From Actinomyces graevenitzii C83 (GTDB lineage Bacteria; Actinomycetota; Actinomycetes; Actinomycetales; Actinomycetaceae): a DNA stretch of 64,000 bases. The stretch is from the NCBI RefSeq assembly GCF_000239695.1, contig NZ_JH470338.1, forward strand, positions 248,001 to 312,000, given 5' to 3'. Below, piece after piece: positions 62,875 through 64,000 of this stretch. The position numbers were made by a program, and so were the translations under genes. The notes beneath the pieces were generated by a model, which did no database searches, was not told where the DNA came from, and was given only the letters and a program-made list of their open reading frames with translations. Positions within the stretch are counted from its first letter, which is position 1. Every line of letters begins with the position of its first letter.

Positions 62875-64000
62875 GTGACTAGCCAAGACCCCAAACAATT
62901 CCAAGATCCTCCGCTAGATGCGGATCGCCTCATGGCGCAATCTAATGTGGTGCTGCGACTGGGCTCAATGATGCTCACTTGTGGCGCCGGCGCCTATCGC
63001 GTTAAGTCTGCTATGGCCCGGGCTGCTGCAGCTGTGGGCCTAGACCGTCATGAGGCGCAAGTAACCATGAATGAAATCGTGGCCAGCGCTTTTGTAGGTA
63101 AAGAAAGGTTCCGCACGGTTGCTGTAGAACAGCGCCGCGTGGGCGTAAACGTAGACAAGCTTGAACGTCTACGCACTGTGGTAGAAAACCTTGAAGCCCA
63201 TGAACGGGTTGAAGATCTAAATGCCAAGCTAGATGAAGTAGCTAGCGTTAAACCCCTATATGGGGCCTTCGCTAATGCGGCAGCCTCAGGTGTGGCTTGT
63301 GCAGGTTTCTGTTTCCTAAATAAGGGTGGCCTTTACGAGTGCCTGGGCGTGTTGATTGCGGCATTCTTGGGCCAGGCACTACGCCGCTTCCTGCTGCACC
63401 GTGGCTGGCAGCACTTTGTGACCTGGCTACTGTGTGGTCTGCTGGGCTCTGGCGCCTATATGGCGGTGCTAGCTGGCATGGATCTAGCGGGCATCACTGA
63501 CAACACCCACCAGGCCGGGGTTATCTCCGCGATTTTGTTCCTGATCCCCGGTTTCCCAATGGTTACCGCCATGCTGGATATGATTCGCCAAGACTTTTTG
63601 TCGGCGCTTACCAGGATGTCCTACGTGATTATGGTGATGGCTGCTGCCGGTATTGCGGTGTGGGTTACCAGCTACGTAGCGAACTGGCCGGTAGATGGCC
63701 CTAAGCCAGCTGGCCCCACAGGATTGGCACTTTACTCGCTGGACCTGCTGTGTTCTTTTGTGGCCGCCTATGGCTTTGCCATGCTGTTTAACGCTCCTGC
63801 ACGAGCTGCCCTAGTAAGTGCTATTACCGGAGCCGTGGCTAACACTGGCCGTATTATTTTGATTAATGAAACTGGCCTGCCCTGGCACTTGGCAGTAGGC
63901 CTAGCCGCCTTGGTAATTGGCTTGATGGCGCAGCTGTTTGTTTCCTCTGCTTCCCTGTCGCGTGTGGCTTTGTCTGTACCTGCAGTAGTGATCATGATTC
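62875..64000 (+). CDS. ThrE-type threonine/serine exporter (3' end outside window)
   Basis: The frame from GTG 62875 is open to the window end, giving 375 residues. It has an N-terminal soluble helical domain (LMAQSNVVLRLGSMMLTCGAGAYRV is split here: residues 20-44), then many membrane helices, the DUF1212-type motif ISAILFLIPGFPMVTAMLDMI, and a second domain. This is the ThrE family that exports threonine and serine in corynebacteria; substrate here is inferred. It was found by reading the frame directly, since it has no stop in the window. The start fits a leaderless promoter. Confidence 0.85.
   Translation, partial: MTSQDPKQFQDPPLDADRLMAQSNVVLRLGSMMLTCGAGAYRVKSAMARAAAAVGLDRHEAQVTMNEIVASAFVGKERFRTVAVEQRRVGVNVDKLERLRTVVENLEAHERVEDLNAKLDEVASVKPLYGAFANAAASGVACAGFCFLNKGGLYECLGVLIAAFLGQALRRFLLHRGWQHFVTWLLCGLLGSGAYMAVLAGMDLAGITDNTHQAGVISAILFLIPGFPMVTAMLDMIRQDFLSALTRMSYVIMVMAAAGIAVWVTSYVANWPVDGPKPAGPTGLALYSLDLLCSFVAAYGFAMLFNAPARAALVSAITGAVANTGRIILINETGLPWHLAVGLAALVIGLMAQLFVSSASLSRVALSVPAVVIMI

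Overview
The window is a stretch of an actinobacterial chromosome, most like a moderate-GC member of the Actinomycetaceae; the genus cannot be fixed from the sequence alone. The evidence is gene order. dxr-rip-ispG-GNAT, proS / DUF4439 lipoprotein / rimP-nusA-ylxR-infB-rbfA-truB-ribF, rpsO-pnp-M16 peptidase, and a division and cell-wall cluster running mraZ to ftsZ, then yfiH, sepF, yggT and wag31, all recall actinobacteria such as Mycobacterium. GTG and TTG starts are frequent. No rRNA, tRNA, CRISPR array, phage or insertion sequence was seen.

Layout. 1-5.2 kb: the 3' end of a DivIVA-module protein, then MEP isoprenoid genes (dxr, ispG) flanking a site-2 protease, and a GNAT. 5.3-16.5 kb: proS, a divergent lipoprotein, then the transcription/translation block rimP to ribF, with a new 63-residue Cys-rich gene coupled to ribF. 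16.6-19.4 kb: a large LAKTG-anchored surface protein on the minus strand behind a Zur/Fur-like operator. 19.7-22.5 kb: rpsO and pnp. 22.6-25.2 kb: an A/T-richer minus-strand ABC transporter cassette lying between pnp and the M16 peptidase gene. 25.7-33.4 kb: M16 peptidase, GNAT, an acyl-CoA ligase with an unusual Ala/Lys/Gln repeat tail, a HelD-like helicase and a PAC2 protein. 33.5-37.5 kb: an MFS transporter, a frameshifted lipoprotein, a spermidine-synthase-like protein and DNA polymerase IV. 37.6-57.5 kb: DUF3040 protein and the dcw cluster through wag31. 57.5 kb to the end: lspA, rluD, dnaE, an S4 protein and a ThrE-type exporter cut by the window end.

The genes work together mainly in information processing (tRNA charging, ribosome maturation, initiation, RNA turnover, replication) and in building the wall and septum: isoprenoid precursors for the lipid carrier, Mur ligases, MraY/MurG, FtsW/FtsI, FtsZ/SepF and polar Wag31.

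The least expected signals are regulatory. About a dozen starts lack a Shine-Dalgarno sequence and carry a TANNNT box 5-8 nt (mostly 6-7) upstream, the layout of leaderless mRNAs. Two intergenic regions have overlapping back-to-back -10 boxes. Other points of interest are an A8 run forming an A-AAA-AAC slippery heptamer in a lipoprotein gene, a sharp strand-skew break inside the MFS gene, a short ORF plus terminator-like hairpin before ftsZ, and a 9-mer (GACGGCGCC) found 15 times.
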